A stretch of 64,000 nucleotides of DNA from Paenibacillus ottowii (GCF_006874425.1 NZ_VIJZ01000001.1:558001-622000), one strand, 5' to 3'; numbered from the stretch's first letter, positions 52,459 to 62,988 are shown. The notes: generated from the letters alone by a model not told the origin. Program-made: numbers and translations.

Positions 52459-53418
52459 ATGAGTTGGTTAACACTTGGTGAATTAATCCATACGACGCTC
52501 GTTTTTGCGACGGCGATTATTTTTGCGTCTCTTGGCGGAGTTTTTTCGGAAAAATCCGGTGTAACGAATCTCGGGTTGGAAGGACTTATGGTATTTGGCG
52601 CATTTGCGGCAGGTGTCGGCGGATTTTATGCCGAGCAAGCGGGATTAGGAGGCACCTCTGCGGCCTGGGTAGGTGTACTGTCAGCTGCGGTGTTTGGTAT
52701 TCTGGTTTCGCTAATTCATGCTGTAGCCTCCATTACGTTCAAGGCCGATCAGGTAATCAGCGGGATTGTCATTAACTTTCTGGCAGCAGGTAGTACACTG
52801 TATATGGTTAAGCTGCTATTTGAGGGTGATGGTGACACCGGCCGGATTCAAGGCTTTAACGAGATATCCATCCCTTATCTAGTGGATATTCCGATTGCAG
52901 GAAAAGCATTTTTCCAAGCCTATCCAACCACATATCTAGCTATTCTATTGGTTATTATTGGCTACTTTACTTTGTATAAAACACCGTTTGGCTTGCGTTT
53001 GCGTTCAGTAGGAGAGCATCCAGGTGCGGCCGATACAGTGGGGATCAAAGTCAATCGCCTTCGTTATATCGGTGTTATGATTAGTGGTGCGTTGGCTGGG
53101 ATTGGTGGGGCTACAATCACTTTGACTACGACCAATATGTTTTCACATAATACGGTTTCAGGGCAGGGTTATATTGCTATTGCCGCTATGATTTTCGGTA
53201 AATGGAATCCGCTCGGAGCTTTTGGCGCGGCAGTGTTTTTCGGTTTTTCACAAGCGATTCGCAACTATGTACAGCTGTTTGCATGGTCGCAAAGTATTCC
53301 CCAGGAAATTATTTTTATGTTGCCGTATCTCTTGACGATTATTGTGCTGGTAGCGGCAGTTGGACGTTCACGCGCTCCAGCCGCTTTGGGTCAACTGTAC
53401 GATCCAAGCAAGCGTTAA
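52459..53418 (+). CDS. nupQ: Nucleoside ABC importer permease, second subunit
   Basis: A 319-residue permease: ATAIIFASLGGVFSEKSGVTNLGLEGLMVFGAFAAG near the N-terminus, ADQVISGIVINFLAAG, TPFGLRLRSVGEHPGAADTVGIKV, and GQGYIAIAAMIFGKWNPLGAFGA. It begins one base after the stop of the first permease, completing the lipoprotein-ATPase-permease-permease order of NupNOPQ. A strong terminator follows. Confidence 0.94.
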   Translation: MSWLTLGELIHTTLVFATAIIFASLGGVFSEKSGVTNLGLEGLMVFGAFAAGVGGFYAEQAGLGGTSAAWVGVLSAAVFGILVSLIHAVASITFKADQVISGIVINFLAAGSTLYMVKLLFEGDGDTGRIQGFNEISIPYLVDIPIAGKAFFQAYPTTYLAILLVIIGYFTLYKTPFGLRLRSVGEHPGAADTVGIKVNRLRYIGVMISGALAGIGGATITLTTTNMFSHNTVSGQGYIAIAAMIFGKWNPLGAFGAAVFFGFSQAIRNYVQLFAWSQSIPQEIIFMLPYLLTIIVLVAAVGRSRAPAALGQLYDPSKR

Positions 53419-53468
53419 TAACTACCTATACGGCTGAATGTTTTTGGCTAGACGCATTAGTATATTTG

Positions 53469-53506
53469 AAAAACTGGTATCTGCATGTGCAGGTACCAGT
53501 TTTTTT
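53469..53506 (+). terminator. Terminator of the nucleoside importer operon
   Basis: AAAAACTGGTA (53469-53479) pairs with TACCAGTTTTT (53494-53504), with an inner CTGCA/TGCAG, then T-run. Confidence 0.92.
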
Positions 53507-53675
53507 ATGTTGTGCAGGCATTTAAACATACGCTTCAGGCATGAATGGAATAGACTGTGCTATGCAGATTGGACGGACGCTCGGCCCCTGTCAGCTCAGT
53601 CTATTTTGTGGTGGTGGTGAGCTATCAAGGAGCCGTTCAATCTGTCCATCCGTTGAGAAAGAAGGAGGAAATACG

Positions 53676-54011
53676 ATGAAACAGGCAATAACCAGAAAGC
53701 AGGTGGAGAAGCTTGTCGGTAAGGTCATCTTCGCCACACGTAAGGATGGCTCCCGGGTCAGTGGTAAGCTGATTCGCATTTCGGGTAACCGACTAATTCT
53801 TCAACCCAACCGTAAGAAGAAAGTAAACACGAAAGCGATTATTCCGCTGGTGCTTTTTGATTTGCTAGCCATTGGCACAGCTCCATACGTTGGTGCCTAC
53901 GCTGGCTACGGTCCAGGTTATGGAGGACCAGGTTATGGTCCGCAGTATGGAGCGTATACAGACGGGGGATATCCCGGAGTAGGCTATCCGTTTTACCCCA
54001 ACTTTTTTTAG
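53676..54011 (+). CDS. Hypothetical protein with Gly/Tyr/Pro-rich tail
   Basis: A 111-residue protein. Residues 1-60 are basic and beta-rich (RKQVEKLVGKVIFATRKDGSRVSGKLIRISGNRLILQPN), like a small SH3 or Sm-like barrel. A hydrophobic segment IIPLVLFDLLAIGTAPYVGAYAG comes next and could be a membrane helix, and the end is a low-complexity repeat of GYGPGYGGPGYGPQYG type ending FYPNFF. The ATG at 53676 has AAGGAGG at ideal spacing. Such tails occur in spore-coat or surface proteins; the function is not known. Confidence 0.72.
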   Translation: MKQAITRKQVEKLVGKVIFATRKDGSRVSGKLIRISGNRLILQPNRKKKVNTKAIIPLVLFDLLAIGTAPYVGAYAGYGPGYGGPGYGPQYGAYTDGGYPGVGYPFYPNFF

Positions 54012-54022
54012 TTCTACAACAT

Positions 54023-54069
54023 CACGAACCCGAAAATTATAATTTTCAAAGCGACTTTTCGAGTTCGTG
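54023..54069. terminator. Bidirectional terminator-like hairpin
   Basis: CACGAACCCGAAAA (54023-54036) pairs with TTTTCGAGTTCGTG (54056-54069) with one mismatch, between the Gly/Tyr-rich gene and the convergent GNAT gene. Confidence 0.75.
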
Positions 54070-54486
54070 GCATCGGCTTAGAGCTACGTAACGCATCATG
54101 TGGTATCGATGACGTAAATAAAAATGGATCCCTCGCACGTTGTCTTCGTCCACCATCACCTTAGCTCGCTTGCAGCGTCGCAATCGGCCGTATTGTTCGG
54201 CACACTCCAGCAACTTTTTTCCGTATCTTTTACCTTGATGAGCCGAAGCGATTGCAATCAAATCAATGTATAAAAGTTCTCCGTGCAGCATAACATGAAT
54301 GAAGCCAACAACCTGTGCATTATCCGGTCTGCAAGCTACAAAAGTGATGCCCCGGTTTAAGCGCCGGGGTAATTCTTTTCGTATTTGATCCATCTCTTGG
54401 AGACTTAAATGCGATAGGGGGACAAGCTCTTGCTCGATTAGACGAAAGATCATTTTGTCATCTTGGGCGCAACGTTTGCGAATCAT
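54046..54486 (-). CDS. GNAT-family N-acetyltransferase
   Basis: A 146-residue acetyltransferase: VVGFIHVMLHGELLYIDLIAIASAHQGKRYGKKLLECAEQYGR carries the acyl-CoA loop (QGKRYGKKL), then a conserved DEDNVRGIHFYLRHRYHMMRYVAL end. AGGAGG precedes the ATG. The substrate is unknown. The stop lies within the hairpin shared with the convergent gene. Confidence 0.88.
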   Translation of the reverse strand: MIRKRCAQDDKMIFRLIEQELVPLSHLSLQEMDQIRKELPRRLNRGITFVACRPDNAQVVGFIHVMLHGELLYIDLIAIASAHQGKRYGKKLLECAEQYGRLRRCKRAKVMVDEDNVRGIHFYLRHRYHMMRYVALSRCHELEKSL

Positions 54487-54649
54487 AAACAGGCCTCCTT
54501 TTTTACCCTTTTAGCAAGATATGTCATGGCTTTGGAGGTGTACAAAGTCTCTCTGTGCGGTCTTTTTTATATTATGCGGATACCTCTTATAAGCGTGCGG
54601 CTCAGAGGTGCTAAAGCAGAGAAACATAAATTTTTATGAAATCTGGGTA

Positions 54650-54678
54650 TTGACTATCCCAGATGAGGGACATATAAT
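54650..54678 (+). promoter_or_regulatory. Sigma-A promoter of the ilv-leu operon
   Basis: TTGACT (54650-54655) and TATAAT (54673-54678) with a 17-base spacer, a near-consensus promoter feeding the T-box leader. Confidence 0.9.
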
Positions 54679-54699
54679 GTGTCTAAACATTTGAAAGAA

Positions 54700-55050
54700 T
54701 GACATGAACACAACGGCAATGAAGAGGACGAAGTGATTAGGGCTCTTTTGTTCAGAGAGTGAGGCATTAGCTGCAAGCTTCACCAAAATCCCTTTTTAAC
54801 GAGCTCACCTCGGAGCTGTTTTCCTGAAAAGTATTTGGGCCCATGAGCTTAACGGTGCACTGAATCGCCTATTAGGGAAAATCGTACGGTCTACGTTACA
54901 GACGCCAGATATGGAGATCCTTTGTGATTTCTGTACCTGCCAAGGTTCGATATTGCGAAATATCGGGCAAACACGGGTGGTACCACGGAAGCTACAGCCT
55001 TTCGTCCCTCAGCAACAGTAAGTCTGTTCTAGGGATGAAAGGTTTTTTTG
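54700..55050 (+). promoter_or_regulatory. T-box riboswitch leader of ilvB
   Basis: The T-box core GGGTGGTACCACGG lies at 54975-54988. A terminator, CCTTTCGTCCCT (54998-55009) with AGGGATGAAAGG (55031-55042), then seven T, lies just before ilvB. Upstream, CAGAGAGTGAGG and CTGCAAGC match the stem I pattern. Uncharged tRNA binding should stabilise the antiterminator and permit transcription. The specifier codon was not assigned; Leu, Ile or Val is expected from the target genes. Confidence 0.93.
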
Positions 55051-55098
55051 TATTTACAAATGTAAGCTGTATGTGAATTTTGTAAAGGAGGATGACCA

Positions 55099-56844
55099 AT
55101 GAGTGCACAAATTCCTGAAGTTAGGTCAACCGATGAATTACGTGAAAAGTGGATGAAACCTGAGGTGATTACGGGTTCGGAAATTTTACTCCGTAGCCTT
55201 TTGCTGGAGGGAGTAGAGTGTGTCTTCGGATATCCTGGTGGTGCAGTGCTTTATATCTACGATGCCATGTACGGCTTCAAGGATTTCAAGCATGTCCTCA
55301 CTCGTCACGAGCAGGGAGCTATTCATGCGGCAGATGGTTATGCACGGGCAAGCGGTAAAGTTGGTGTCTGTATCGCGACTTCCGGACCTGGAGCGACAAA
55401 CCTGGTAACTGGGATAGCGACAGCTTTTATGGATTCGGTGCCGTTGGTGGTCATCACGGGTAACGTTATATCTTCCCTGATCGGTACAGATGCTTTCCAG
55501 GAAGCTGATATCACGGGAATTACAATGCCGATTACGAAGCACAGCTATTTGGTGAGAGACGTAGAGGAGCTGCCGCGAATCATCCATGAGGCATTTCATA
55601 TTGCCAACACAGGTAGAAAAGGACCGGTACTGATTGATATTCCAAAGGATATCTCCGCAGCCCAGACATTGTTTGTCCCACAAACGGAACCTGTGACCAT
55701 GCGGGGTTACAACCCGAAAGTGTTGCCCAACAAGATTCAACTAGACAAGCTAACTCAAGCTATTGCCGAAGCAGAACGTCCATTTATCCTAGCAGGTGGA
55801 GGAGTTGTTTACTCCGGTGGACATGAAGCACTTTACGAATTTGTTCGTAAAACGGAAATTCCAATTGCGACAACCTTGCTTGGATTGGGAGGATTCCCAA
55901 GTGGACATGAACTTTGGACAGGGATGCCGGGAATGCACGGAACATACACCTCTAACCAGGCGATCCAACAATCAGATCTGCTGATCTGTATCGGTGCCCG
56001 TTTTGATGATCGGGTGACAGGCAAGTTGGATGGATTTGCTCCTCAAGCCAAAATCGTACACATCGATATCGACCCTGCTGAAATTGGAAAAAATGTGGCT
56101 GCGGATATTCCAATTGTAGGTGACGTGAAGGCAGTATTAGAACTGCTGAACCAGGATGTGAAACGCGCAGACCTGGCGGATGCATGGAGAGCGAAAATTC
56201 AGCAATGGAAGGCCGAGAAGCCTTTTTCTTATAAGGATTCGGAAACAGTGCTTAAACCACAATGGGTTATCGAATTGTTGGATCAAACGACCAAGGGCGG
56301 AGCAATCGTTACGACGGACGTGGGACAGCACCAAATGTGGGCCGCACAGTATTACAAATTCAATCAGCCGCGCTCATGGGTCACCTCTGGTGGACTGGGT
56401 ACGATGGGATTTGGTTTCCCTTCTGCGATCGGCGCTCAAATGGCCAATCCTGACAGATTAGTAATATCGATTAACGGAGACGGCGGTATGCAGATGTGTT
56501 CGCAGGAGCTAGCCATTTGTGCTATCAATAACATTCCGGTCAAAATCGTAATTATCAACAACCAGGTACTTGGAATGGTTCGCCAGTGGCAAGAACTGAT
56601 CTATGACAATCGGTACAGTCACATTGACCTGGCTGGAAGCCCGGATTTTGTGAAATTGGCCGAAGCATACGGTGTCAAAGGACTGCGTGCTACGAACAAG
56701 GAAGAAGCACGTCGGGCTTGGCAGGAGGCGCTTGATACACCCGGACCGGTCGTTGTCGAGTTTGTAGTCAGCAAGGAAGAGAATGTATATCCGATGGTGA
56801 CGCAAGGTTCGACCATTGATCAAATGCTGATGGGGGACGAGTAA
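55099..56844 (+). CDS. ilvB: Acetolactate synthase, large subunit
   Basis: A 581-residue thiamine diphosphate enzyme making acetolactate or acetohydroxybutyrate. GVECVFGYPGGAVLYIYDAMY holds the catalytic Glu region with the later HEQGAIHAADGYARASGKVGVC, the FAD-linked middle domain has GMHGTYTSNQAIQQSDLLICIGARFDDRVTGK, and the thiamine site is ISINGDGGMQMCSQELAICAINNIPVKIVIINNQVLGMVRQWQE. The regulatory subunit follows one base after the stop. Controlled by the T-box upstream. Confidence 0.98.
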   Translation: MSAQIPEVRSTDELREKWMKPEVITGSEILLRSLLLEGVECVFGYPGGAVLYIYDAMYGFKDFKHVLTRHEQGAIHAADGYARASGKVGVCIATSGPGATNLVTGIATAFMDSVPLVVITGNVISSLIGTDAFQEADITGITMPITKHSYLVRDVEELPRIIHEAFHIANTGRKGPVLIDIPKDISAAQTLFVPQTEPVTMRGYNPKVLPNKIQLDKLTQAIAEAERPFILAGGGVVYSGGHEALYEFVRKTEIPIATTLLGLGGFPSGHELWTGMPGMHGTYTSNQAIQQSDLLICIGARFDDRVTGKLDGFAPQAKIVHIDIDPAEIGKNVAADIPIVGDVKAVLELLNQDVKRADLADAWRAKIQQWKAEKPFSYKDSETVLKPQWVIELLDQTTKGGAIVTTDVGQHQMWAAQYYKFNQPRSWVTSGGLGTMGFGFPSAIGAQMANPDRLVISINGDGGMQMCSQELAICAINNIPVKIVIINNQVLGMVRQWQELIYDNRYSHIDLAGSPDFVKLAEAYGVKGLRATNKEEARRAWQEALDTPGPVVVEFVVSKEENVYPMVTQGSTIDQMLMGDE

Positions 56845-56845
56845 A

Positions 56846-57331
56846 ATGACGACAAAAAATACCATTGCTGTACTGGTAAATGATCATCCCGGCGTTTTGC
56901 AACGTGTGTCTGGACTATTTGGCCGCCGTGGCTTTAACATTGAGAGCATCACCGTAGGTCAATCGGAGGAAGCTGGATTATCCCGTATGGTCATTGTGAC
57001 TGTAGGGGATGAGAACAACCTGGAGCAGATTGAAAAGCAGCTTTACAAGCTGGTTGATGTAATCAAGGTCATCGATCTTAGTTCCAAGCCAATGGTTGCT
57101 CGGGAATTGGCGATGATTAAGGTGAAGGCTGAACCGCCTCAGCGGCCAGAAATTATGGGCGTGGTAGAAACGTTCAGAGCAGCTGTCATTGATGTTGGAA
57201 CGACAAGCTTGATTGTTCAGGTCATTGGCGATACTGAAAAAATCGATGCGATGATCGAGTTGTTGAAGCCTTACGGTATTCGCGAGTTGACCCGAACCGG
57301 GGTTACAGCTATGATACGTGGAAATGCATAA
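56846..57331 (+). CDS. ilvN: Acetolactate synthase, small (regulatory) subunit
   Basis: A 161-residue ACT-domain protein giving valine feedback control of IlvB. The N-terminal ACT domain has NTIAVLVNDHPGVLQRVSGLFGRRGFNIESITVGQSEEAGLSRM, and the C-terminal part is of the ALS small-subunit type (PEIMGVVETFRAAVIDVGTTSLIVQVIG). It begins immediately after the ilvB stop. Confidence 0.97.
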   Translation: MTTKNTIAVLVNDHPGVLQRVSGLFGRRGFNIESITVGQSEEAGLSRMVIVTVGDENNLEQIEKQLYKLVDVIKVIDLSSKPMVARELAMIKVKAEPPQRPEIMGVVETFRAAVIDVGTTSLIVQVIGDTEKIDAMIELLKPYGIRELTRTGVTAMIRGNA

Positions 57332-57361
57332 TATAAAGCTTTAACGATTTACCGCTTATAG

Positions 57362-58486
<1,125 letters not shown>

Positions 58487-58535
58487 TAACCTTTTGTACT
58501 ATAAGCTCGACATCATGAATTATTTATAAATATTA

Positions 58536-58577
58536 ATTACAATGCGGCCCTGCTTATTGCGTGAGCCGCATTGTAAT
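58536..58577 (+). repeat. Intercistronic hairpin between ilvC and leuA
   Basis: ATTACAATGCGG (58536-58547) and CCGCATTGTAAT (58566-58577) form a 12-bp stem with no strong U-tract. It may process the mRNA or attenuate partly. Confidence 0.75.
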
Positions 58578-58612
58578 TTAAGGGTCCAAAATGCTGAGGG
58601 AGGTGCGTTAGG

Positions 58613-60154
58613 TTGCGCAAAATATATGTATTTGACACCACTTTGAGAGACGGAGAACAGTCACCTGGCGTGAACTTGAATACTCGTGAGAAAGTGGAGA
58701 TCGCCCATCAGTTGGAGAAGCTGGGAATCGATCGTATGGAGGCTGGTTTCCCGGCTGCTTCTCCGGGTGATCTGGCGGCTGTTAATGCAGTAGCAAAAGC
58801 TGTAAAAAATTCGACCGTTATTGGCCTTTCGCGTGCAAGGGAACAAGATATTGATGCGGTACGCGAGGCACTCAAGGGAGCACAGGACCCATGTATCCAT
58901 ATCTTTTTGGCAACCTCTCCAATCCATCGTCAGCATAAGCTGCGGATGGAGAAGACACAGGTGTTGGAAACTGCTCGTGCTGCCATTCGTTATGGGTTAA
59001 AATATTTGCCAAAAGTGGAGTTTTCTTTAGAGGACGCAGGACGTACAGAGCTTGACTTTGTGGTTGAAATGGTCACCATGGCTGTACAGGAAGGGGCTTC
59101 TGTCGTCAATATCCCGGACACGGTAGGTTACTTAACACCCTACGAATACGGAAATATATTCAAACACATCAAGCAAAATGTGGTCGATGTGGAGAAGATT
59201 CAATTGAGTGCACATTGCCACAATGACTTGGGAATGGCTACTGCTAATACGCTTGCTGCCATCTTGAACGGGGCAGACCAGATCGAGGGAACCATTAACG
59301 GTATCGGTGAACGCGCTGGAAACACGGCTATTGAAGAAATCGCCATGGCATTGGAGACTAGACAGGAATTTTTCCAAGCCAAAACGTCTCTGCAATTGTC
59401 TGAAATTGCACGCACGAGTCGTTTGGTTAGCCGCTTGACAGGGATGGTTGTGCCGGGCAACAAGGCGATCGTGGGGGCCAACGCTTTTGCGCACGAATCA
59501 GGTATTCACCAGGACGGCATGCTGAAGGAGAAGACGACCTATGAAATTATGACACCGGAAAGCATCGGTCTGAAAGAAAGCAAGCTGGTGCTGGGCAAGC
59601 ATTCAGGGCGTCATGCGTTCCGTGAGCGTTTGGTCGAGCTGGGATACGAATTGAGCGAAGAAGATCTGAATCGCGCTTTTGGCCAGTTTAAGGATTTGGC
59701 TGATAAGAAAAAGGAAGTATCGGACGATGATATCCTGGCATTGCTGGAAGAAAAATTGGCCGATGCACCTGAAGTCTTCAGGCTGGAGACCATTTTCGTA
59801 ACTTACGGAAACAAGGCTACGCCTTCTGCACAAGTGCGTCTGGTAAACGATGAAGGCCAGGTGATCGAGACAGAAGCTGAAGGGAATGGTTCAGTCGATG
59901 CGATCTATAATGCGATTGACCAAGCCAGCAGCGAGAGTGTTGTACTTTCTGATTACTCCATTAAATCGGTTACTCATGGCAAGGACGCTCTAGGGGAAGT
60001 ACATGTGGTGCTGACTCAAAACGGAATATCTGTACAGGGCCGCGGGGTAAGTACCGATATTTTGGAAGCAAGTGCACGGGCTTATGTGGATGCACTGAAT
60101 GGTTTGATCGACAAGCGTAAAAATTACAGCAATCGCGTAGATTATAAATCCTAA
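58613..60154 (+). CDS. leuA: 2-isopropylmalate synthase
   Basis: A 513-residue enzyme that condenses acetyl-CoA and 2-oxoisovalerate, the first committed step of leucine synthesis. DTTLRDGEQSPGVNLN opens the TIM barrel, the metal-binding HxH lies in LSAHCHNDLGMATANTLAA, and GERAGNTAIEEIAMAL follows. The C-terminal about 120 residues are the LeuA allosteric domain for leucine feedback. The start is TTG at 58613 with GGGAGG nine bases upstream. Confidence 0.97.
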   Translation: MRKIYVFDTTLRDGEQSPGVNLNTREKVEIAHQLEKLGIDRMEAGFPAASPGDLAAVNAVAKAVKNSTVIGLSRAREQDIDAVREALKGAQDPCIHIFLATSPIHRQHKLRMEKTQVLETARAAIRYGLKYLPKVEFSLEDAGRTELDFVVEMVTMAVQEGASVVNIPDTVGYLTPYEYGNIFKHIKQNVVDVEKIQLSAHCHNDLGMATANTLAAILNGADQIEGTINGIGERAGNTAIEEIAMALETRQEFFQAKTSLQLSEIARTSRLVSRLTGMVVPGNKAIVGANAFAHESGIHQDGMLKEKTTYEIMTPESIGLKESKLVLGKHSGRHAFRERLVELGYELSEEDLNRAFGQFKDLADKKKEVSDDDILALLEEKLADAPEVFRLETIFVTYGNKATPSAQVRLVNDEGQVIETEAEGNGSVDAIYNAIDQASSESVVLSDYSIKSVTHGKDALGEVHVVLTQNGISVQGRGVSTDILEASARAYVDALNGLIDKRKNYSNRVDYKS

Positions 60155-60183
60155 TTTTATACAAACCTAGGCATTGAATATAG

Positions 60184-60215
60184 ACAGGATCGGGTTGTTT
60201 CCGATCCTGTTTTCT
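60184..60215 (+). terminator. Terminator-like hairpin after leuA
   Basis: ACAGGATCGG (60184-60193) pairs with CCGATCCTGT (60201-60210) and runs into TTTC. It lies between leuA and leuB, so leuB expression may be reduced by partial termination or rely on a separate promoter. Confidence 0.75.
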
Positions 60216-60359
60216 TATTTTTTAATAAAAAAACGAGCTTATAGGCAGAACCTATTGAATTGATAGATTCTATATCTTGGTCAAAGCCATGCTCTATATG
60301 TTACAAAGAAGGTATGAGAAATACGGTCTTATGGCTGTATAACAAGAGGAGTGTACGTG

Positions 60360-61436
60360 ATGACAGACGTTAAAAAGATTGCAGTAATAGCGGGAGACGG
60401 AATCGGACCTGAAGTAGTTGCAGAGGCAGAGAAAATTTTGAAACGTACGGAAGAAGTGTTTGGCCTTTCATTTGAAACAGAGCATGCCCTGTTCGGCGGG
60501 ATTGCCATTGATAAGAAGGGGACTCCATTGCCGCAAGAAACATTGACCGTATGTCAATCTGCAGATGCCGTGCTGTTGGGAGCGGTCGGAGGACCACAAT
60601 GGGACAACAATCCTAAGGAACTTCGTCCTGAAACCGGATTGCTCGGTATTCGCAAAGAGCTCGGTCTGTTCTCGAATCTTCGTCCTGCTGTTGTTTTCGA
60701 TTGTCTTAAGGACGCGTCTACATTGAAACCAGAAGTATTGGAAGGAACGGACTTGATTGTGGTACGTGAGCTGACGGGCGGTATTTATTTCGGTGAGAAA
60801 TACAGACGAGAGAGTGCTCAGGGTGAGGAAGCGATCGATACTTGTGCATATAATGTAACAGAAGTTGAGCGTATTGTTCGCCAATCTTTCGAAATTGCAC
60901 AAAAACGTCGCAAAAAGCTCGCATCGGTGGATAAGGCCAATGTGCTGGAAACTTCCCGTTTATGGCGTGAAGTCGTTAACCGCGTCGCTGTAGATTACCC
61001 AGACGTCGAGCTTGAGCATGTATTAGTCGATAACTGTGCCATGCAATTGCTGCGCCGTCCATCCAGTTTTGACGTCATTGTAACGGAAAATATGTTTGGT
61101 GACATCCTTAGTGATGAAGCAGCTATGCTGACCGGGTCCATCGGGATGCTCTCCTCTGCATCACTTGGAGAAGGCAGCTTTGGTCTGTACGAGCCGGTAC
61201 ACGGCTCGGCGCCTGATATTGCAGGCCAGGGACTGGCGAATCCAATTGCAACAATTTTGTCCGTTGCTTTGATGTTCCGCCTCACCTTTGGGTACGAGAA
61301 AGCAGCCGATGCTATTGAGAAAGCGGTAGCTGAGGTACTGGATGCAGGGCACCGTACAGCAGATATTGCGGTGGATAAATCTCAAGCGATCTCGACAGCT
61401 CAAATGGGCGATTTGATTGCGGCAGCTATTCGCTAA
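60360..61436 (+). CDS. leuB: 3-isopropylmalate dehydrogenase
   Basis: A 358-residue NAD enzyme of leucine synthesis. [54 protein letters not shown], the [14 protein letters not shown] substrate loop and [30 protein letters not shown] are family signatures. The ATG at 60360 has GAGGAG eight bases upstream, so it is preferred over the GTG at 60351. leuCD are not next to it. A terminator follows. Confidence 0.97.
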   Translation: MTDVKKIAVIAGDGIGPEVVAEAEKILKRTEEVFGLSFETEHALFGGIAIDKKGTPLPQETLTVCQSADAVLLGAVGGPQWDNNPKELRPETGLLGIRKELGLFSNLRPAVVFDCLKDASTLKPEVLEGTDLIVVRELTGGIYFGEKYRRESAQGEEAIDTCAYNVTEVERIVRQSFEIAQKRRKKLASVDKANVLETSRLWREVVNRVAVDYPDVELEHVLVDNCAMQLLRRPSSFDVIVTENMFGDILSDEAAMLTGSIGMLSSASLGEGSFGLYEPVHGSAPDIAGQGLANPIATILSVALMFRLTFGYEKAADAIEKAVAEVLDAGHRTADIAVDKSQAISTAQMGDLIAAAIR

Positions 61437-61525
61437 AGTTTCCGGAAATGCACCCGTTCTGAAAAAAAGCTTCCTATTATATAGGGCGGTTATACAACAT
61501 AACTTTACAGCAAAAGTTTAACACC

Positions 61526-61554
61526 GTAGCTCCTGAGCAATCAGGAGCTACTTT
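61526..61554 (+). terminator. Terminator of the ilv-leu operon
   Basis: GTAGCTCCTGA (61526-61536) pairs perfectly with TCAGGAGCTAC (61541-61551), then TTT. Confidence 0.8.
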
Positions 61555-61612
61555 CGTATCAAAAAGCTTAAAAAGCCCAAAATGTGAAAAGATTATGAAT
61601 TTTCAAGCCAGT

Positions 61613-61675
61613 TTAAAATAATTATAAAAAAGTAATGGTTATAATATTGACTTTGTTTTCAGCGAATGATAACAT
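61613..61675 (+). promoter_or_regulatory. Promoter region of ahpC with PerR-like box
   Basis: TTAAAATAATTATAA (61613-61627) differs from the 7-1-7 PerR consensus at one base. A promoter TTGACT (61647-61652), 17-base spacer and TAACAT (61670-61675) lies downstream; a TATAAT at 61640-61645 is an alternative -10 closer to the box. Peroxide control of the peroxiredoxin would fit, but AT-rich DNA weakens the inference. Confidence 0.5.
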
Positions 61676-61765
61676 TTATCAAGTAGGTGGTTTGTTACAA
61701 TACAGATGATTGAGGAAAACACAATTGGTGTTTTTCTTACATATTTTAAAGGAGGATTTCACATT

Positions 61766-62305
61766 ATGGCAGAAAGATTGGTAGGAAGACCCGCACCTGA
61801 TTTTGCATTGGAAACAGTGTCTGGAGACGGTCAAGAATTTGGCTCGGTGAAACTTTCCGATTACCGTGGCAAGTGGCTCGTATTTTTCTTCTATCCACTG
61901 GATTTCACATTTGTATGCCCAACAGAAATTACAGCTTTGAGCGATGCAGCTGATCAATTCAAAGAGCTGGATACTGAAATCTTGGGTATCAGTGTAGACT
62001 CCGTGCATAGTCATAAAGCATGGATCAACACAGCTAAAGAGAACAACGGTCTGGGCAAATTGAACTTCCCATTGGCTTCTGACATCACGAAGAAAACAGC
62101 AAGTGACTATGGCGTTCTGATCGAAGAAGAAGGCGTTGCATTGCGCGGCTTGTTCATCATTGATCCAGAAGGCGAACTGAAATATCAAGTGGTTAACCAC
62201 AATGATGTAGGCCGCAGTGTAGAAGAAACATTGCGTGTACTGCAAGCATTGCAATCCGGTGGATTGTGCCCAATGAACTGGAAACCAGGCGATAAAAATC
62301 TGTAA
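61766..62305 (+). CDS. 2-Cys peroxiredoxin (AhpC/Prx1 type)
   Basis: A 179-residue peroxidase that reduces hydrogen peroxide and organic peroxides. The peroxidatic Cys is in DFTFVCPTEI near residue 50; the resolving Cys is in SGGLCPMNW near residue 170. KLSDYRGKWLVFFFYPLDF is also typical. The N-terminus ERLVGRPAPDFALETV and the length fit the Prx1/AhpC subfamily. GGAGG precedes the ATG at 61766; the longer frame has none. The reductase AhpF is not adjacent, so thioredoxin is a possible donor. Confidence 0.94.
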   Translation: MAERLVGRPAPDFALETVSGDGQEFGSVKLSDYRGKWLVFFFYPLDFTFVCPTEITALSDAADQFKELDTEILGISVDSVHSHKAWINTAKENNGLGKLNFPLASDITKKTASDYGVLIEEEGVALRGLFIIDPEGELKYQVVNHNDVGRSVEETLRVLQALQSGGLCPMNWKPGDKNL

Positions 62306-62331
62306 TATCAATTTCACAAGTTGAATTTAAA

Positions 62332-62382
62332 CAAGCAAGCCCCCAACATGCGGTTACTCTGCCGATGTTGGGGGCTTGCTTG
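62332..62382. terminator. Long hairpin after the peroxiredoxin gene
   Basis: Perfect 18-bp arms (62332-62349 and 62365-62382) with a 15-base loop. There is no clear T-run, but the stem is very stable and follows the stop by 27 bases. Confidence 0.7.
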
Positions 62383-62566
62383 CCTGCGCTGTTCAGCGGA
62401 ACATCTGGGAAGTAGCCTGTCTGAATCATGTAATACAGAGTGAAGTAACAAATAATTATGGAAATGTTGTTGTGTTCTGGAGGAATTTTGCCTAATGAAA
62501 GCGAATAAGGTATTGTAGAAGATAAACAAGGCAGAACAGGTTTTGTTCAGAGGAGGCTGAGCCCGG

Positions 62567-62983
62567 ATGAGTTATTGCTGTGGAGCAAGCATGGTAGGAA
62601 CCAAGGGAACGCTGAAGCATTACCGCACCCAAGTCCATAATGTTCCTTTGCTGTTTTGCCCGGTATGTCGTCGCATTGAAGTTCATTATAAAGTCGAAAA
62701 TGAGTATGAAATTTTGGCTGAGTATGCACATGGAGATGGGGCATCCGAGATTGATTTTCAGGATTATGTTATGGAAGACGATGATACGATATTTGAAAAT
62801 TGTGTGAATCGCGAGAGCGAAGATGCATTTGAAATTGTAAAGCGCCAAATTGACATGTCGCTGGATTTATTGATGGTAGCCAAACAAATGAACGATGAGA
62901 AATGGCAGGGAGAGCTTAAGAGAAGACTGGCCGTTATGAGCCAAAGACGATTCCGGCTTCAACATAATAAGAGCGGCAGTTGA
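62567..62983 (+). CDS. Zinc-finger-like hypothetical protein
   Basis: A 138-residue protein. The N-terminal third has CC at residues 4-5 and CPVC near 31, a likely four-cysteine zinc knuckle (YCCGASMVGT to LLFCPVCRRIEVHY). The rest is acidic and helical (DFQDYVMEDDDTIFENCVNRESEDAFEIVKRQID to LKRRLAVMSQRRF). Function unknown. The ATG has GGAGG 12 bases upstream. A perfect hairpin follows. Confidence 0.75.
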   Translation: MSYCCGASMVGTKGTLKHYRTQVHNVPLLFCPVCRRIEVHYKVENEYEILAEYAHGDGASEIDFQDYVMEDDDTIFENCVNRESEDAFEIVKRQIDMSLDLLMVAKQMNDEKWQGELKRRLAVMSQRRFRLQHNKSGS

Positions 62984-62988
62984 CATCC

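Noticed and set aside
54790..54830. Specifier codon of the ilvB T-box
   Set aside because: Several readings (for example CTC, TTC or TCC near GGAGCTG...CTGAA) were possible and none could be fixed without modelling stem I, so no amino acid is claimed.
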